A stretch of 64,000 nucleotides of DNA from Cupriavidus necator (GTDB lineage: Bacteria > Pseudomonadota > Gammaproteobacteria > Burkholderiales > Burkholderiaceae). Each line of letters begins with the position of its first letter. Within the stretch, counting starts at the first letter, position 1. Positions 43,956 to 54,150 of this stretch are shown in pieces. The stretch spans positions 682,001 to 746,000 of the forward strand of contig CP074381.1 of the NCBI GenBank assembly GCA_022041995.1, in the 5' to 3' direction. The position numbers and the translations under genes are program-made. The notes under the pieces are model-generated. The model ran no database searches and was not told the origin of the DNA. It saw nothing but the letters and a program-made list of their open reading frames with translations.

Positions 43956-45011
43956 TCAGGCGTCGCCGAACAGCTCGCTGGGGCCGCCTTGCGGGTTGGC
44001 CAGGCCGAAATGCCGGTAGGCGGCAGCCGTGGCCACGCGCCCGCGCGGCGTGCGCTGCAGGTAACCTTGCTGGATCAGGTAGGGCTCGAGCACGTCCTCG
44101 ATGGTGTCGCGCTCCTCGCCGATGGCCGCGGCCAGGTTGTCCACACCCACGGGGCCGCCGCCGAACTTGTGCAGCACGGCTTCCAGCAGCTTGCGGTCCA
44201 TCAGGTCGAAGCCGACGCTGTCCACGTCCAGCATGGCCAGCGCCGCGTCGGCCATGGCGCGGGTGATGTTTCCATCACCCTTGACCTCGGCGTAGTCGCG
44301 CACCCGGCGCAACAGCCGGTTGGCGATACGGGGCGTGCCGCGCGCGCGCCGGGCGATTTCCAGCGCGCCCTGCGGGTCGATGCGGGCATGCAGCAGCTGC
44401 GCCGAGCGCGTGACGATGCGGGCCAGTTCCTCTGCGGTATAGAACTCCAGCCGCGCCACAATGCCGAAGCGGTCGCGCAGCGGGTTGGTCAGCATGCCGG
44501 CACGCGTGGTGGCGCCCACCAGCGTGAACGGCTGCAGGTCGAGCTTGACCGAGCGCGCCGCCGGGCCTTCGCCGATCATGATGTCGATCTGGTAGTCCTC
44601 GAGCGCCGGGTACAGGATTTCCTCGACGACCGGCGAGAGCCGGTGGATCTCGTCGATGAACAGCACGTCGTTGGCTTCCAGGTTGGTCAGCAGCGCGGCC
44701 AGGTCGCCCGGGCGCTCCAGCACGGGGCCCGAGGTCTGGCGCAGGTTGACGCCCATCTCGCGCGCGATGATGTGGGCCAGCGTGGTCTTGCCCAGGCCCG
44801 GCGGGCCGAACAGCAGCACATGGTCCAGCGCCTCGCGGCGGTTGCGCGCGGCGTGCATGAAGATGTCGAGCTGCCCGCGCACCTTTTCCTGGCCGACATA
44901 CTCGTCCAGCAGCTTGGGCCGCAGCGCGCGCTCGAACGCCTCCTCGTGCGACGAGGCGGGGGTGGCGGCGATCACGCGGGCGGGGGCGGCAAGCTTGTCA
45001 GTTTCGATCAT
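43956..45011 (-). CDS. ruvB: Holliday junction helicase subunit RuvB
   Basis: This 351-residue AAA+ motor drives branch migration with RuvA. Walker A is [10 protein letters not shown], Walker B is FIDEIHR, sensor 1 is GATTRAGML, and the winged-helix DNA-binding tail contains [12 protein letters not shown]. The start [10 protein letters not shown] is chosen; ten in-frame residues upstream are unlikely. It follows ruvA on the same strand. Confidence 0.97.
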   Translation of the reverse strand: MIETDKLAAPARVIAATPASSHEEAFERALRPKLLDEYVGQEKVRGQLDIFMHAARNRREALDHVLLFGPPGLGKTTLAHIIAREMGVNLRQTSGPVLERPGDLAALLTNLEANDVLFIDEIHRLSPVVEEILYPALEDYQIDIMIGEGPAARSVKLDLQPFTLVGATTRAGMLTNPLRDRFGIVARLEFYTAEELARIVTRSAQLLHARIDPQGALEIARRARGTPRIANRLLRRVRDYAEVKGDGNITRAMADAALAMLDVDSVGFDLMDRKLLEAVLHKFGGGPVGVDNLAAAIGEERDTIEDVLEPYLIQQGYLQRTPRGRVATAAAYRHFGLANPQGGPSELFGDA

Positions 45012-45069
45012 GGTCGTCAGGGGCCCGGACAGCGGCAACAATCCGCCATTCTACGCGTCTATGCAGGTC

Positions 45070-45651
45070 TCAAGCCCTGGACAATGCCTTGAGCGCCAGC
45101 TTGATGCCTTCCGACACGCCGGTCCCCGCCGGCACCTGCTTGATCGCGGCGGCGGCTTCCTTCTCCGAGTAGCCCAGCGCCAGCAGCGCATTGAGCACGT
45201 CGACGGCGCTGTCCGGCACCGCCGGCGTGCCCGGTGCATGGCCCAGCTCCGCGCCCAGCTTGCCCTTGAGTTCCAGCAGCAGCCGCTCCGCGGTCTTCTT
45301 GCCGATGCCGGGAATGCGCGTGAGGCGGCCGGCTTCCTGCAACGTGATGGCCTGCGCCAGCTCGGGGACCGACATGCCCGACAGCACCGCCAGCGCCATG
45401 CGCGCGCCGATGCCGGTGATCTTGATCAGCTCGCGAAAGGTGTTGCGCTCCGCCGCGCTGCCGAAGCCGTACAGCAGGTGCGCGTCCTCGCGCACGATCA
45501 GCTGTGTCAGCAGCGTCACCGGCTGGCCCACCGCGGGCAGGTTGTAGAAGGTGCTCATCGGCACGTCCACCTCGTAGCCGACGCCGTGGCAGTCGACCAG
45601 CAGGTGCGGGGGATTCTTCTCGATAAGGGTGCCGGCGATGCGTCCGATCAT
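45070..45651 (-). CDS. ruvA: Holliday junction helicase subunit RuvA
   Basis: This 193-residue protein forms the tetramer that holds the four-way junction. [20 protein letters not shown] opens the OB fold. The two helix-hairpin-helix motifs are at [15 protein letters not shown] and [18 protein letters not shown], and the RuvB-contacting domain III follows a flexible linker. ruvB lies 58 bases downstream. ruvC is nearby but separated from ruvA by glpQ. Confidence 0.97.
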   Translation of the reverse strand: MIGRIAGTLIEKNPPHLLVDCHGVGYEVDVPMSTFYNLPAVGQPVTLLTQLIVREDAHLLYGFGSAAERNTFRELIKITGIGARMALAVLSGMSVPELAQAITLQEAGRLTRIPGIGKKTAERLLLELKGKLGAELGHAPGTPAVPDSAVDVLNALLALGYSEKEAAAAIKQVPAGTGVSEGIKLALKALSRA

Positions 45652-45728
45652 GGTGCGGAGGAGGGAGTGGAAGGTGGGGTGCCAGGGAGGCGGCGGCCGC
45701 AAGTGTAGCCCAGCGGCCGCCCGGCCGG

Positions 45729-46963
45729 TCAGCGCCCCCGCGTATCCACCGCGCGTCGGCCCAGCGCCGGGTCGTCGGTGAAGAAACCGTCGATGCCGGC
45801 CGCGATAAAGGCCTGCACCTCCCGCTCCATGCCGGACGGGCTGCGCGTGGCTTCGTCGCCGCCGGTCTGCAGCGCCTTGGGCAGGAAGCTGTTTTCCGGG
45901 CGGAAGGTGTAGGGATGGACGAACAGCCCGGCAGCATGCGCCTGGCGCACCACCGGCGTCGGCGCAGCCAGCGCGCCCTGCGCATCGCGCGGCACCACGC
46001 TGCTTTTCTCGGGGCGATGCCGTCGGCATAGGCCGCCACCTCGCGCAGGCCGGTCGCGCCCAGCATGTCGCCGAAGGTGCGGCCGTCGCCCGCCAGCTTC
46101 CAGTCGGCCGGACCCTTGCGCGGGTTGCCGATGAGCTGCACCAGCTTCACGTTGGGCAGCCCGCTGCCAAGCGTGCGCCGCAGCGCGCGCAGGCTGCCGG
46201 TCTCGAAGCACTGGATAAACACGGGTGCGTTGCGCAGGTAGGGTTGTGCCCGCAGCGCGGCCACCAGTTTGTCCTCGAGCGGCAGCCCGATGCCGCGGAA
46301 GTAGCTTGGGTGCTTCAGTTCCGCGTAGATGCCGATGGGTTTGCCGGTGCGCAGCGCGGCCTGCTCGGCCAGGCGCACGATCTCGTCGAAGGTCGGCACC
46401 CCGAACTGGTCGTTCAGGCGCGCATTGTCCGGGCGCAGGCGCGGGATGCGCTCGCGCGCGCGCAGCGTCTTGAGCTCGGCCAGCGTGAAGTCTTCGGTGA
46501 ACCAGCCGCTCAGGCGCTCGCCGTCGATCACCTTGGTGCGCTTGCGCTCGGCAAACTGCGGCAGGTCAGCCACGTTGGTGGTGCCGGTGATGTCGTTCTC
46601 GTGGCGCGCTACCAGCACGCCGTCGCGTGTCATGACCAGGTCGGGCTCGATGGCGTCAGCGCCGTCCTCGATGGCCTTGGCGTAGGCGGCGAGCGTATGT
46701 TCGGGGCGCAGGGCGCTGGCGCCGCGGTGGGCGATCACCAGCGGCCTGGGCTGGGCGGCGGAGGCGGCCGGGGGCGGGGCGCTCGGCGCGGGCGCTGGCA
46801 CCTGGGCGGCGGGCTTCGGGCGCGGCGCGGTGGCGCAGCCGGCGACCAGCACGGCGCAGGCCGCGGCGGCAGCGGCCGGGAACAGCCATCGCCGGAAGGC
46901 AAGAACTGGGAAGAGGCCGGCGGCGCGCCAGCGCGGCGCGCTTAATCGGGACTGGCTAGGCAT
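45729..46963 (-). pseudogene. glpQ: Glycerophosphodiester phosphodiesterase lipoprotein, interrupted by a one-base frameshift
   Basis: This is a GlpQ-type enzyme that hydrolyses glycerophosphodiesters to glycerol-3-phosphate in the periplasm. The N-terminus has a lipobox-like VLVAGC. The catalytic region reads VIAHRGASALRPEHTL and AIEPDLVMTRDG, then RHEND. The frame breaks after YADGIAP near 46012. The natural continuation [12 protein letters not shown], ending in [18 protein letters not shown], lies in another frame. Adding one G, so that CCCCGAG becomes CCCCGGAG (minus strand), restores one frame of about 411 residues. ACAGGAACG supports the start at 46963. It is a sequence error or a recent mutation. 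Confidence 0.8.
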
Positions 46964-47043
46964 GCAGCGTTCCTGTGGTGAGACCAAGGCCCGATTGTAA
47001 AAGATGGCAAAGCGCGCGCGGCAAGCGCCATCCGACAGTGCGC

Positions 47044-47589
47044 TCAGCCGACCAGCCGCCCGCGCCGCACGCGCATGCCTTTGCGCACCAGATTGGGCGC
47101 CAGGCCCGCCAGCGTGCCCAGGGTATCGCCGCCGTTGGCATGGCAGATCGCCACGCCGAGCGCATCGGCGGCATCGCTGCCGGGCTGGCCCGGCAGCATC
47201 AGGAGCCGCGTCACCATTTCCTGCACCTGCGCCTTGTTGGCGCGGCCATAGCCGACCACCGCCACCTTGAGCTGCAGCGCGGTGTACTCGAACACGGGCA
47301 AGCCGTAGCCGACCAGCCCGCAGATCGCCGCGCCGCGGGCCTGGCCGAGCAGCAGCGTGGACTGCGGGTTGACGTTGACAAAGACCTTCTCGATCGCCGC
47401 GCAGTCGGGCGCATAAGTCCGCGACACCTCGCTGATGCCGTCGTACAGCGTCTTCAGCCGTTCCGGCAGGTTGGCATTGCCGTCGCTCTTGATCGTGCCC
47501 GAGGCGATGTAGGCAAGCTTGTTGCCCTGCTTCTCGATCACGCCGAAGCCGGTGGTGCGCAGGCCGGGGTCGATGCCTAGGATTCGCAT
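47044..47589 (-). CDS. ruvC: Holliday junction endonuclease RuvC
   Basis: This 181-residue RNase H-fold nuclease resolves junctions. The acidic site begins with D7 in [19 protein letters not shown]. The second acid is in [13 protein letters not shown] near 68, and the last pair is in [15 protein letters not shown] near the end. It lies downstream of purH on the same strand, separated by a terminator, so it probably uses its own promoter. Confidence 0.96.
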   Translation of the reverse strand: MRILGIDPGLRTTGFGVIEKQGNKLAYIASGTIKSDGNANLPERLKTLYDGISEVSRTYAPDCAAIEKVFVNVNPQSTLLLGQARGAAICGLVGYGLPVFEYTALQLKVAVVGYGRANKAQVQEMVTRLLMLPGQPGSDAADALGVAICHANGGDTLGTLAGLAPNLVRKGMRVRRGRLVG

Positions 47590-47646
47590 TGGGTGGGTAG
47601 GGTGGATGCCGTCGCTAGTGTATTGCTTTTTGCGCCGGCACCTAAT

Positions 47647-47691
47647 GCAAAAAGCGGTTTCGCTTTCCCTTGCAGGAGAACGAAACCGCTT
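47647..47691 (-). terminator. Intrinsic terminator of purH
   Basis: AAGCGGTTTCG (47652-47662) and CGAAACCGCTT (47681-47691) form a perfect 11-base stem. Read on the minus strand it ends in a run of T (47653-47649). A second palindrome, GCGGTCTTGCC-A-GGCAAGACCGC (47701-47723), lies between it and the purH stop and may strengthen the stop. Confidence 0.85.
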
Positions 47692-47737
47692 CGGGAGCCG
47701 GCGGTCTTGCCAGGCAAGACCGCAAGCCTGCCAGTGC

Positions 47738-49312
47738 TTAGTGGCGGAAGTGGCGCGTGCCGGTCACCACCATCGCAATACCGCGCTCGTCGGCGGCGGC
47801 GATCACTTCGTCGTCGCGCATCGAGCCACCCGGCTGGATCACGCAGGTCGCGCCCGCGTCGACCACCACGTCCAGGCCGTCACGGAACGGGAAGAACGCA
47901 TCCGAGGCCACTGCCGAGCCGGCCAGCGTCAGGCCGGCGTTCTGCGCCTTGATGCTGGCGATGCGGGCCGAATCCACGCGGCTCATCTGGCCCGCGCCCA
48001 CGCCCAGCGTCATGCCGCCGCCGCAGAACACGATGGCATTGGACTTGACGAACTTGGCCACGCGCCAGGCGAACATCAGGTCGTCCATTTCCTTCGGGGT
48101 CGGATGGCGGCGCGTCACCACGCGCAGCTCTGACGGCTGCACGTTCCTGGCGTCCGGGCTCTGCACCAGCAGGCCGCCGCCGACACGCTTGAAGTCATAC
48201 TGGTTGACGCCCTTGCCCAGCGGGATCTCAAGCAAGCGCACGTTCTGCTTGGCCGCGAACACGGCACGCGCGCCGGCGCTGAACGACGGGGCGATCAGCA
48301 CTTCGACGAACTGCCTGGCCACGGCCTGCGCGGCGGTCTCGTCCAGTTCGACGTTGAAGGCGATGATACCGCCGAAGGCCGAGGTCGAATCGGTCTTGAA
48401 GGCCTTGTCATAGGCTACCAGCGCATTCGCGCCCAGCGCCACGCCGCACGGGTTGGCGTGCTTGATGATGACGCAGGCGGCACCCGCGGCGGCGTCGAAC
48501 GACTTCACGCATTCCCACGCGGCATCGGCATCGGCGATGTTGTTGTACGACAGTTCCTTGCCCTGCAGCTGCACGTAGTTGGCCAGTGCGCCGTCGACGG
48601 CCTTCAGGTCGCGGTAGAACGCGGCCGACTGGTGCGGGTTCTCGCCGTAGCGCATTTCCTGCACCTTGTCGAAGGCCAGGTTCAGCGTCTGCGGATACGC
48701 ACTGCGGGCCTGGTGCGACTTGTCGGTACCCAGGCTGGTCAGGTAGTTGGTGATGGCGCCGTCGTACTGCGCCGTGTGCGCGAATACCTTGGTGGCCAGG
48801 CGGAAATTGGTGTCATAGCCGACGCTGTTGGCGTTGGCGCGCATTTCATCGAGCACCACGGCGTAGTCGGCCGGGTCGACGATCACGGTCACGTCGCGAT
48901 GGTTCTTGGCCGCCGAACGCAGCATGGTCGGGCCGCCGATGTCGATGTTCTCGATCGCGTCGGGCAGGGTGCAGTCATCCTTGGCCACGGTCTGCTGGAA
49001 CGGGTACAGGTTGACTACCAGCAGGTCGATGGTCGGGATGCCGTGCTCGGCCAGCGCGGCCATGTGCTCGGGCAGGTCGCGGCGCGCCAGGATGCCGCCG
49101 TGCACCTTCGGGTGCAGCGTCTTGACGCGGCCGTCGAGCATTTCCGGGAAGCCGGTGTAGTCGGCCACCTCCGTCACGGGCAGGCCGCTGTCGGCCAGCA
49201 GTTTGGCGGTGCCGCCGGTGGAAAGCAGCGTGACGCCGAGCGCGTTCAGTTCGCGCGCGAAATCGACGATGCCGGTCTTGTCGGAAACGGAGAGTAGGGC
49301 TTGCTTGATCAT
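47738..49312 (-). CDS. purH: Bifunctional AICAR formyltransferase/IMP cyclohydrolase
   Basis: This 524-residue enzyme performs the last two steps of IMP synthesis. The N-terminal cyclohydrolase ([20 protein letters not shown], then [11 protein letters not shown]) is followed by the formyltransferase domain with [24 protein letters not shown] and [12 protein letters not shown]. It ends [11 protein letters not shown], the family's usual terminus. fis lies 22 bases upstream, so dusB, fis and purH probably form one unit. Confidence 0.97.
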   Translation of the reverse strand: MIKQALLSVSDKTGIVDFARELNALGVTLLSTGGTAKLLADSGLPVTEVADYTGFPEMLDGRVKTLHPKVHGGILARRDLPEHMAALAEHGIPTIDLLVVNLYPFQQTVAKDDCTLPDAIENIDIGGPTMLRSAAKNHRDVTVIVDPADYAVVLDEMRANANSVGYDTNFRLATKVFAHTAQYDGAITNYLTSLGTDKSHQARSAYPQTLNLAFDKVQEMRYGENPHQSAAFYRDLKAVDGALANYVQLQGKELSYNNIADADAAWECVKSFDAAAGAACVIIKHANPCGVALGANALVAYDKAFKTDSTSAFGGIIAFNVELDETAAQAVARQFVEVLIAPSFSAGARAVFAAKQNVRLLEIPLGKGVNQYDFKRVGGGLLVQSPDARNVQPSELRVVTRRHPTPKEMDDLMFAWRVAKFVKSNAIVFCGGGMTLGVGAGQMSRVDSARIASIKAQNAGLTLAGSAVASDAFFPFRDGLDVVVDAGATCVIQPGGSMRDDEVIAAADERGIAMVVTGTRHFRH

Positions 49313-49334
49313 GGCTGTGGGAGACGCTTCAAAT

Positions 49335-49568
49335 TCAAAGTAAACCGTGCTGCTGCAGCTTCTTGCGCAGCGTATTGCGATTGATGCCCAGGTAGGCGGC
49401 CGCCAGCGACTGGTTGCGCTCGGCGCGCACCATCACGGCTTCCAGCAGCGGCCGTTCGACCGCCTCGAGCACCATGTTGTACATATTGGACGGCTCTTCG
49501 CCGTCGAGGTCGCGAAAATAGGTATCCAGGCTTTCCCGGATGCACTGGTCGATAGCGTTGCGGCTCAT
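49335..49568 (-). CDS. fis: Nucleoid protein and regulator Fis
   Basis: This 77-residue Fis protein is a DNA-bending dimer. The C-terminal helix-turn-helix [21 protein letters not shown] is nearly the same as in the NtrC family. The N-terminus is shorter than the 98 residues of E. coli Fis, as usual in beta-proteobacteria. Its start overlaps the dusB stop (ATGA), conserving the dusB-fis arrangement known from E. coli. Confidence 0.95.
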   Translation of the reverse strand: MSRNAIDQCIRESLDTYFRDLDGEEPSNMYNMVLEAVERPLLEAVMVRAERNQSLAAAYLGINRNTLRKKLQQHGLL

Positions 49569-50626
49569 GCGGCAAGCAGCTCCCCGTTTTTGTTGTTGTT
49601 CGCTTCGTCTTGGTCTTGTGCTGCGTCGTCCACGTACACCAGCCGGTCAGAGATCTGCGCCTGCTCGTCAAAGAACGCATTGACCGCCGCCAGTTGCCCG
49701 GCGGTGCTTTCCAGCGTGTTCATGCGGTGGCGGAACAGGTTGGCGCCGCGCAGCCCGCGGGTGTACCAGGCAATATGCTTGCGCGCGGTGCGCACGCCGG
49801 TGAATTCGCCATAGAAGGCGTAGTGGTCTTCCAGGTGCGCATTCATGATGGCACGGATCTCGGCCACTTCCGGCGACGGCAGCATCTCGCCGGTCTTCAG
49901 GAAGTGCTCGATCTCACGGAACAGCCAGGGCCGGCCCTGGGCCGCGCGGCCGATCATGATCGCGTCCGCGCCGGTCAGTGCCAACACCTGTTTGGCCTTC
50001 TGCGGCGTGGTGATGTCGCCGTTGGCGACCACCGGGACCGAGACCGCTGCCTTGACCGCGGCAATGGTCTCGTACTCGGCGTCGCCGTGGTACAGGTCGG
50101 CGCGGGTGCGGCCGTGGATGGTCAGCATGCTGATGCCCGCTTCCTCGACCATGCGCGCGATGCGCAGCGCATTGCGGTGCTCGCGGTCCCAGCCGGTGCG
50201 GATCTTCAGCGTGACCGGCACCCGGTCGCCCACGGCGCCGACCACCGCCTCGACGATGCGCACCACCAGCGGCTCGTTCTGCAGCAGGGCCGAGCCGGCG
50301 GCGACGTTGCACACCTTCTTGGCCGGGCAGCCCATGTTGATGTCGATGATCTGCGCGCCGCGGTCCACGTTATAGCGCGCGGCCTCGGCCATCATTGATG
50401 GCTCGGCGCCGGCGATCTGCACGGCGATGGGCTCGACCTCGCCGGCATGGTTGGCGCGGCGCATGGTCTTCTCGCTCTTCCACAGCTGTGCGTTGGACGC
50501 CACCATTTCCGACACCGCATAGCCCGCGCCGAGCTGCTTGCACAACTGGCGGAAGGGCCGGTCGGTCACGCCCGCCATGGGGGCGACAAACAGGTTGTTG
50601 CGGAGTTGGTGAGGTCCGATCTGCAC
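49565..50626 (-). CDS. dusB: tRNA-dihydrouridine synthase B
   Basis: This 353-residue flavoenzyme reduces uridines in tRNA. NNLFVAPMAGVTDRPFR opens the barrel. DINMGCPAKKVCN carries the catalytic cysteine, and KIRTGWD, HGRTRADLY and GDITTP are flavin or substrate loops. The start is GTG at 50626. The last 40 residues (EQAQISDRL onward, rich in D, N and Q) are not conserved in character. It is the promoter-proximal gene of dusB-fis-purH. Confidence 0.95.
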   Translation of the reverse strand: MQIGPHQLRNNLFVAPMAGVTDRPFRQLCKQLGAGYAVSEMVASNAQLWKSEKTMRRANHAGEVEPIAVQIAGAEPSMMAEAARYNVDRGAQIIDINMGCPAKKVCNVAAGSALLQNEPLVVRIVEAVVGAVGDRVPVTLKIRTGWDREHRNALRIARMVEEAGISMLTIHGRTRADLYHGDAEYETIAAVKAAVSVPVVANGDITTPQKAKQVLALTGADAIMIGRAAQGRPWLFREIEHFLKTGEMLPSPEVAEIRAIMNAHLEDHYAFYGEFTGVRTARKHIAWYTRGLRGANLFRHRMNTLESTAGQLAAVNAFFDEQAQISDRLVYVDDAAQDQDEANNNKNGELLAA

Positions 50627-50646
50627 GGTTGGGCGGCGGTTCTGGG

Positions 50647-50713
50647 AGGCCGTCCCGGTGACCGTAGCGCTTTCGCGGCGCGGATGGCGCCAGGGAAGGG
50701 ATCGGGACGGCCT
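50647..50713. repeat. 11-base inverted repeat upstream of dusB
   Basis: AGGCCGTCCCG (50647-50657) and CGGGACGGCCT (50703-50713) are perfect inverted copies 45 bases apart. They lie 20-90 bases before the dusB start, in the likely mRNA leader. Another hairpin (GTGGCGC-TT-GCGCCAC, 50887-50902) follows the upstream hydroxylase gene. The rest of 50627-50911 shows no gene. Confidence 0.5.
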
Positions 50714-50911
50714 GCTCTGAGACGGAAGACGAAACGGAAAAACATGCCCCTGCCGAAACTGCTGCCGGCGTTGGATCGGGACATGTGCGAGGGCAGGATT
50801 CTACCGCCAAACCGTCGCCATTGCCCAAGATTTGAGCATCCGGAGCGCATCCGGGCAGGGGCCATGGCGCAAACGCCGACACGCGCGTGGCGCTTGCGCC
50901 ACTGGCTGGAG

Positions 50912-52150
50912 TCAGCGACGCATTCCAAACATCATGTGGCGCGCCAGCGCATGCCGCAGCGGCGGCAGGCAGGCCAGCGCGGCCAGCGACGCGCCCCGCG
51001 CGTGCGCGGCCAGCGGGTAGTCGATGCCGAACAAGCGCGGCAGCAGGTCGGTCACGCCGATGGTGACGGCGCGGTCGAGCCGGTGGCGGCTGGCGAAGGC
51101 TTGCAGCGCCTGCGGCGTGCAGGCGCTGCGCAGCGAATCGGCCAGCGCGAAGGCGTCGCGCAAGCCCAGGTTGAGCCCCTGTCCGGCCACCGGGTGCAGC
51201 GTTTGCGCGGCATTGCCGACCGCCGCCACGCGGCCGTTGACGGTCACCGGTGCAGCATTCAGGCCGAGCGGGAAGGCATGGCGCTTGCCGGCCAGCGTGA
51301 AATGGCCCATGCGGTCGCCAAAGGCGCGCCCCAGTTCCGCGGCGAACTCGGCTTCCGGCAGCGCGATGCGCCGCGCGGCCTGGTCCGGCGGGCAGCACCA
51401 CACCAGCGCATAGCCCGGCAAGCCGTGCTCCTCGTGCGGCAGCAGCGCCAGCGGGCCGTCCTCGGTAAAGCGCTCCCAGGCCCAGCCCGCCTGCGGGCGC
51501 GAGCAAGTCACATGGGCGATCACCGCGGTCTGGCGGTAGTCGCGCGTGCGCGCGCCGCGGCCCTGGTGGGCGGCCTGCTGGTGGAACAGCCCGCCCTCGG
51601 CCTGCACCACCAGGCGCGCGGCCAGGTGCGCCACCTGGCCGTCGTGGCCGGTGCCGGCCAGTTGCACGGTGCCGGCATCGGGGTCGTCCGCGGCGCGCGG
51701 CGCGGGATCCTGTGCGATCTGGTCGATGCGGGTCTCGAACACGCGCCGCAGCCGGCCTTCGCCCGCTGCCTGCGCGGCATGGGCAAGCGCGCGTTCCAGT
51801 GCCTCGCACAAGTCGCCGTAGCGCACCACGTAGCCGAGCGCCGGCACGCCGTAATCGTCATGGTGCAGCCGGACATGGCCGAAGCGGCCGCGCTGCGAGA
51901 CATGGATGTGCTCGATCGGGCTGCCGGGCACCGGCCAGGCGCCGATCTGCTCCAGCAGCTGGCGGCTGCCATGCGACAGCGCAATCGCGCGCGGATCGCG
52001 CGCGGCGCGCGCCGGGGTGGCGGCATCGACCAGCGTCAGGCGCCAGTCGGCAGTGCGCAGCAGCTGGCAGGCCAGCGCCAGCCCGACCGGGCCGCCGCCG
52101 ACGATGGCGATATCGTAAAGGCCGTGGAAATCAGGCTGCGCGGCCGGCAT
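50912..52150 (-). CDS. FAD-dependent hydroxylase, UbiH/COQ6 family
   Basis: This 412-residue flavin monooxygenase is likely for ubiquinone ring hydroxylation. The FAD motif IVGGGPVGLALA is at about 17-28, RYGDLCEAL is in the middle, and the second FAD motif GNAAQTLHPVAGQGLNLGLRDA is near 310. The start MPAAQPDFHG is chosen because CAGGAGG precedes it; the frame extends further but is not conserved. The gene overlaps the upstream hypothetical gene by 20 bases. The pepP-ubiH neighbourhood matches E. coli. Which ring position it acts on (UbiH or UbiF) is open. Confidence 0.88.
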   Translation of the reverse strand: MPAAQPDFHGLYDIAIVGGGPVGLALACQLLRTADWRLTLVDAATPARAARDPRAIALSHGSRQLLEQIGAWPVPGSPIEHIHVSQRGRFGHVRLHHDDYGVPALGYVVRYGDLCEALERALAHAAQAAGEGRLRRVFETRIDQIAQDPAPRAADDPDAGTVQLAGTGHDGQVAHLAARLVVQAEGGLFHQQAAHQGRGARTRDYRQTAVIAHVTCSRPQAGWAWERFTEDGPLALLPHEEHGLPGYALVWCCPPDQAARRIALPEAEFAAELGRAFGDRMGHFTLAGKRHAFPLGLNAAPVTVNGRVAAVGNAAQTLHPVAGQGLNLGLRDAFALADSLRSACTPQALQAFASRHRLDRAVTIGVTDLLPRLFGIDYPLAAHARGASLAALACLPPLRHALARHMMFGMRR

Positions 52151-52610
52151 CGTCGCTGCCTCCTGCATGACCCGCATCCGCCTCCGGTTGTGCCGCCGCA
52201 TTGCGCTTCCAGCAGATCGCATCCGAGCGCGACTTGCCCGCCGCGGCGTCGCGCAGCGCGTTCTCGAGCTTCTGGTGGTTGAAACCCGGCAGTGCGCGCA
52301 GCTGCTCCAGCAGTGCCACATGGTTGGCGGCATCGAGCGGCACCACGCAGCCCTGCCCCGAATCGGGCGTGCCGATCAGGATCAGCCAGGCGGTGCCGGC
52401 CCAGGGCGCGCGGTCGGACACCCGCACCACCACGCGCTCAAGCGCGTCCCAGGCGAGTTCCTCGCGCTGGCCGTCGGGGCGGTGCACCACCACGCGGTCG
52501 TCGTACAGGTTGATGATGAAGGGTTCGGACGGATCGGGCCGGCGGGTGCTGCCAGCATTGCTGCCGCTGCGGGCCTGGCCCGGAAAGATCCTGCGCAGCC
52601 AGCCGATCAT
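52131..52610 (-). CDS. Conserved-looking protein of unknown function between pepP and ubiH
   Basis: I do not recognise this 159-residue protein. It opens MIGWLRRIFPGQ (amphipathic, possibly membrane-touching). The middle, FIINLYDDRVVVHRPDGQ followed by LAWDALERVVVRV and WLILIG, looks like a small beta-rich PH-like fold. The end is alanine- and acid-rich. The start overlaps the pepP stop (ATGA) and its own end overlaps the hydroxylase start, so all three are tightly coupled. A link to ubiquinone synthesis is only positional. Confidence 0.75.
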   Translation of the reverse strand: MIGWLRRIFPGQARSGSNAGSTRRPDPSEPFIINLYDDRVVVHRPDGQREELAWDALERVVVRVSDRAPWAGTAWLILIGTPDSGQGCVVPLDAANHVALLEQLRALPGFNHQKLENALRDAAAGKSRSDAICWKRNAAAQPEADAGHAGGSDDAGRAA

Positions 52611-54010
52611 TGCAGACCTCCGGCAGCGCTCGCGTTATCGCGCATCAGCGCCTCGATCTCGCTGGCCAGCACCGGCACGCCGCGCGTGATCAGCTCGCAG
52701 TCGCCGTCGGTGACCACGGCGTCGTCCTCGATGCGGATGCCGATATGCCAGTAGCGCTCGGGCACGTCCTCGGCCGGGCGCACATAGATGCCAGGCTCGA
52801 TGGTCAGCACCATGCCCGGCTGCAGCGGCCGCCACGGGCGCTCGCCTTCGCCGCTATGGCTGGCCACGCGGTATTCGCCTACGTCATGGACATCCATGCC
52901 AAGCCAGTGGCCGGTGCGGTGCATGTAGAAGCGGCGGTAGCTGCCGCTGGCCAGCACGTCGTCGAGCGTGCCTTCCTTGTTGCGGTCAAGCAGGCCGGTA
53001 TCGAGCATGCCCTGCGCCAGCACGCGCACGGCGGCGTCATGCGGCACGTTGTAGGGCACGCCGGCGCGGGTCTCGGCAATGGCGGCGTCCTGCGCGGCCA
53101 CCACCAGGTCGTACAGCTCTCGCTGCGCCGGCGAGAAGCGGCCCGAGACCGGGAAGGTGCGGGTGATGTCCGAGGCGTAGCCGTCGAACTCGCAGCCGGC
53201 ATCGATCAGGCAGAGGTCGCCGTCCCTCAGCTCGGCGGGGCCGGCGCGGTAGTGCAGCACGCAGGCGTTGGGGCCGGCCGCGACGATAGAGTTATAGGCC
53301 ACGCTCTGCGCGCCATGGCGGCGGAACTCATAGAGCAGTTCTGCTTCCAGGTGGTATTCACGCAGCCCGGCGCGGGTGGCCTGCATGGCCCGCACATGGG
53401 CCCCGGCGGAGATCTGCGCCGCGCGGCGCATGGTGGCCAGCTCGCCCGCATCCTTGAACAGGCGCATTTCATCGAGCAGGGTGCGGATGTCAAGCGCAAC
53501 CGACGGCGCGGCCACCCCGGCGCGGCCCTGCATGCGCACGGCGTCCATCCAGCGTCGCATCTGCACGTCGGTGCGGGTCGAGTCGGCCAGCGGGTAGGCA
53601 ATCTGCGCGCGGTTGGCCAGCAGCGGCGGCAGCGCCGCGTCGATCTCTTCGACCGAATGCGCTTCGTCAAAGCCAAAGGCGGCGCGCGCGCCTTCCGGGC
53701 CGAAACGGAAACCGTCCCAGATCTCGCGCTCTTCATGCTTGGGGCGGCAGAACAGGATGCTGCGGTCGGTATCTGCGGGGTCGCCCGGCGCGCCGGCCAC
53801 CAGCACCAGCACGGCCTCGGGCTCGGTAAAGCCGCTCAGGTAATAGAAATAGCTGTCGTGCCGGTACGGGTAGTCGCTGTCGCGGTTGCGCATGGCTTCC
53901 GGCGCCGTGGGCAAGATCGCCACGCCGCCGCCACCGGCGCGCAGGTGCTGCAGCACACGGGCGCGGCGGTCGCGGCAGGCGGCGAGGAGGGCGTTATCGG
54001 GTGCGGACAT
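52607..54010 (-). CDS. pepP: Xaa-Pro aminopeptidase
   Basis: This 467-residue M24 metallopeptidase removes N-terminal residues before proline. The two-metal site is visible as D in LIDAGCEFDGYASDITRTF (two aspartates), H in HWLGMDVHDVGEY, E in LTIEPGIYV and E in GIRIEDD. The N-terminal creatinase-like domain shows RNRDSDYPYRHDSYFYYLSGF. The start MSAPDNALL is chosen by fold; 36 residues upstream are not conserved in type. Confidence 0.95.
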   Translation of the reverse strand: MSAPDNALLAACRDRRARVLQHLRAGGGGVAILPTAPEAMRNRDSDYPYRHDSYFYYLSGFTEPEAVLVLVAGAPGDPADTDRSILFCRPKHEEREIWDGFRFGPEGARAAFGFDEAHSVEEIDAALPPLLANRAQIAYPLADSTRTDVQMRRWMDAVRMQGRAGVAAPSVALDIRTLLDEMRLFKDAGELATMRRAAQISAGAHVRAMQATRAGLREYHLEAELLYEFRRHGAQSVAYNSIVAAGPNACVLHYRAGPAELRDGDLCLIDAGCEFDGYASDITRTFPVSGRFSPAQRELYDLVVAAQDAAIAETRAGVPYNVPHDAAVRVLAQGMLDTGLLDRNKEGTLDDVLASGSYRRFYMHRTGHWLGMDVHDVGEYRVASHSGEGERPWRPLQPGMVLTIEPGIYVRPAEDVPERYWHIGIRIEDDAVVTDGDCELITRGVPVLASEIEALMRDNASAAGGLQ

Positions 54011-54150
54011 GGTAGGGCCTGGGATGAGGGAGATCAGGCCGATTTTAACGCCGCTGGCGTACCGTGGCCGCCGCCGCTTGCAAGCCGATGCGCATATTGG
54101 CCGTGAGGGCCTCGCCACAGGTACTGTTGCGTCGGTTGTGGCACCCGGAT

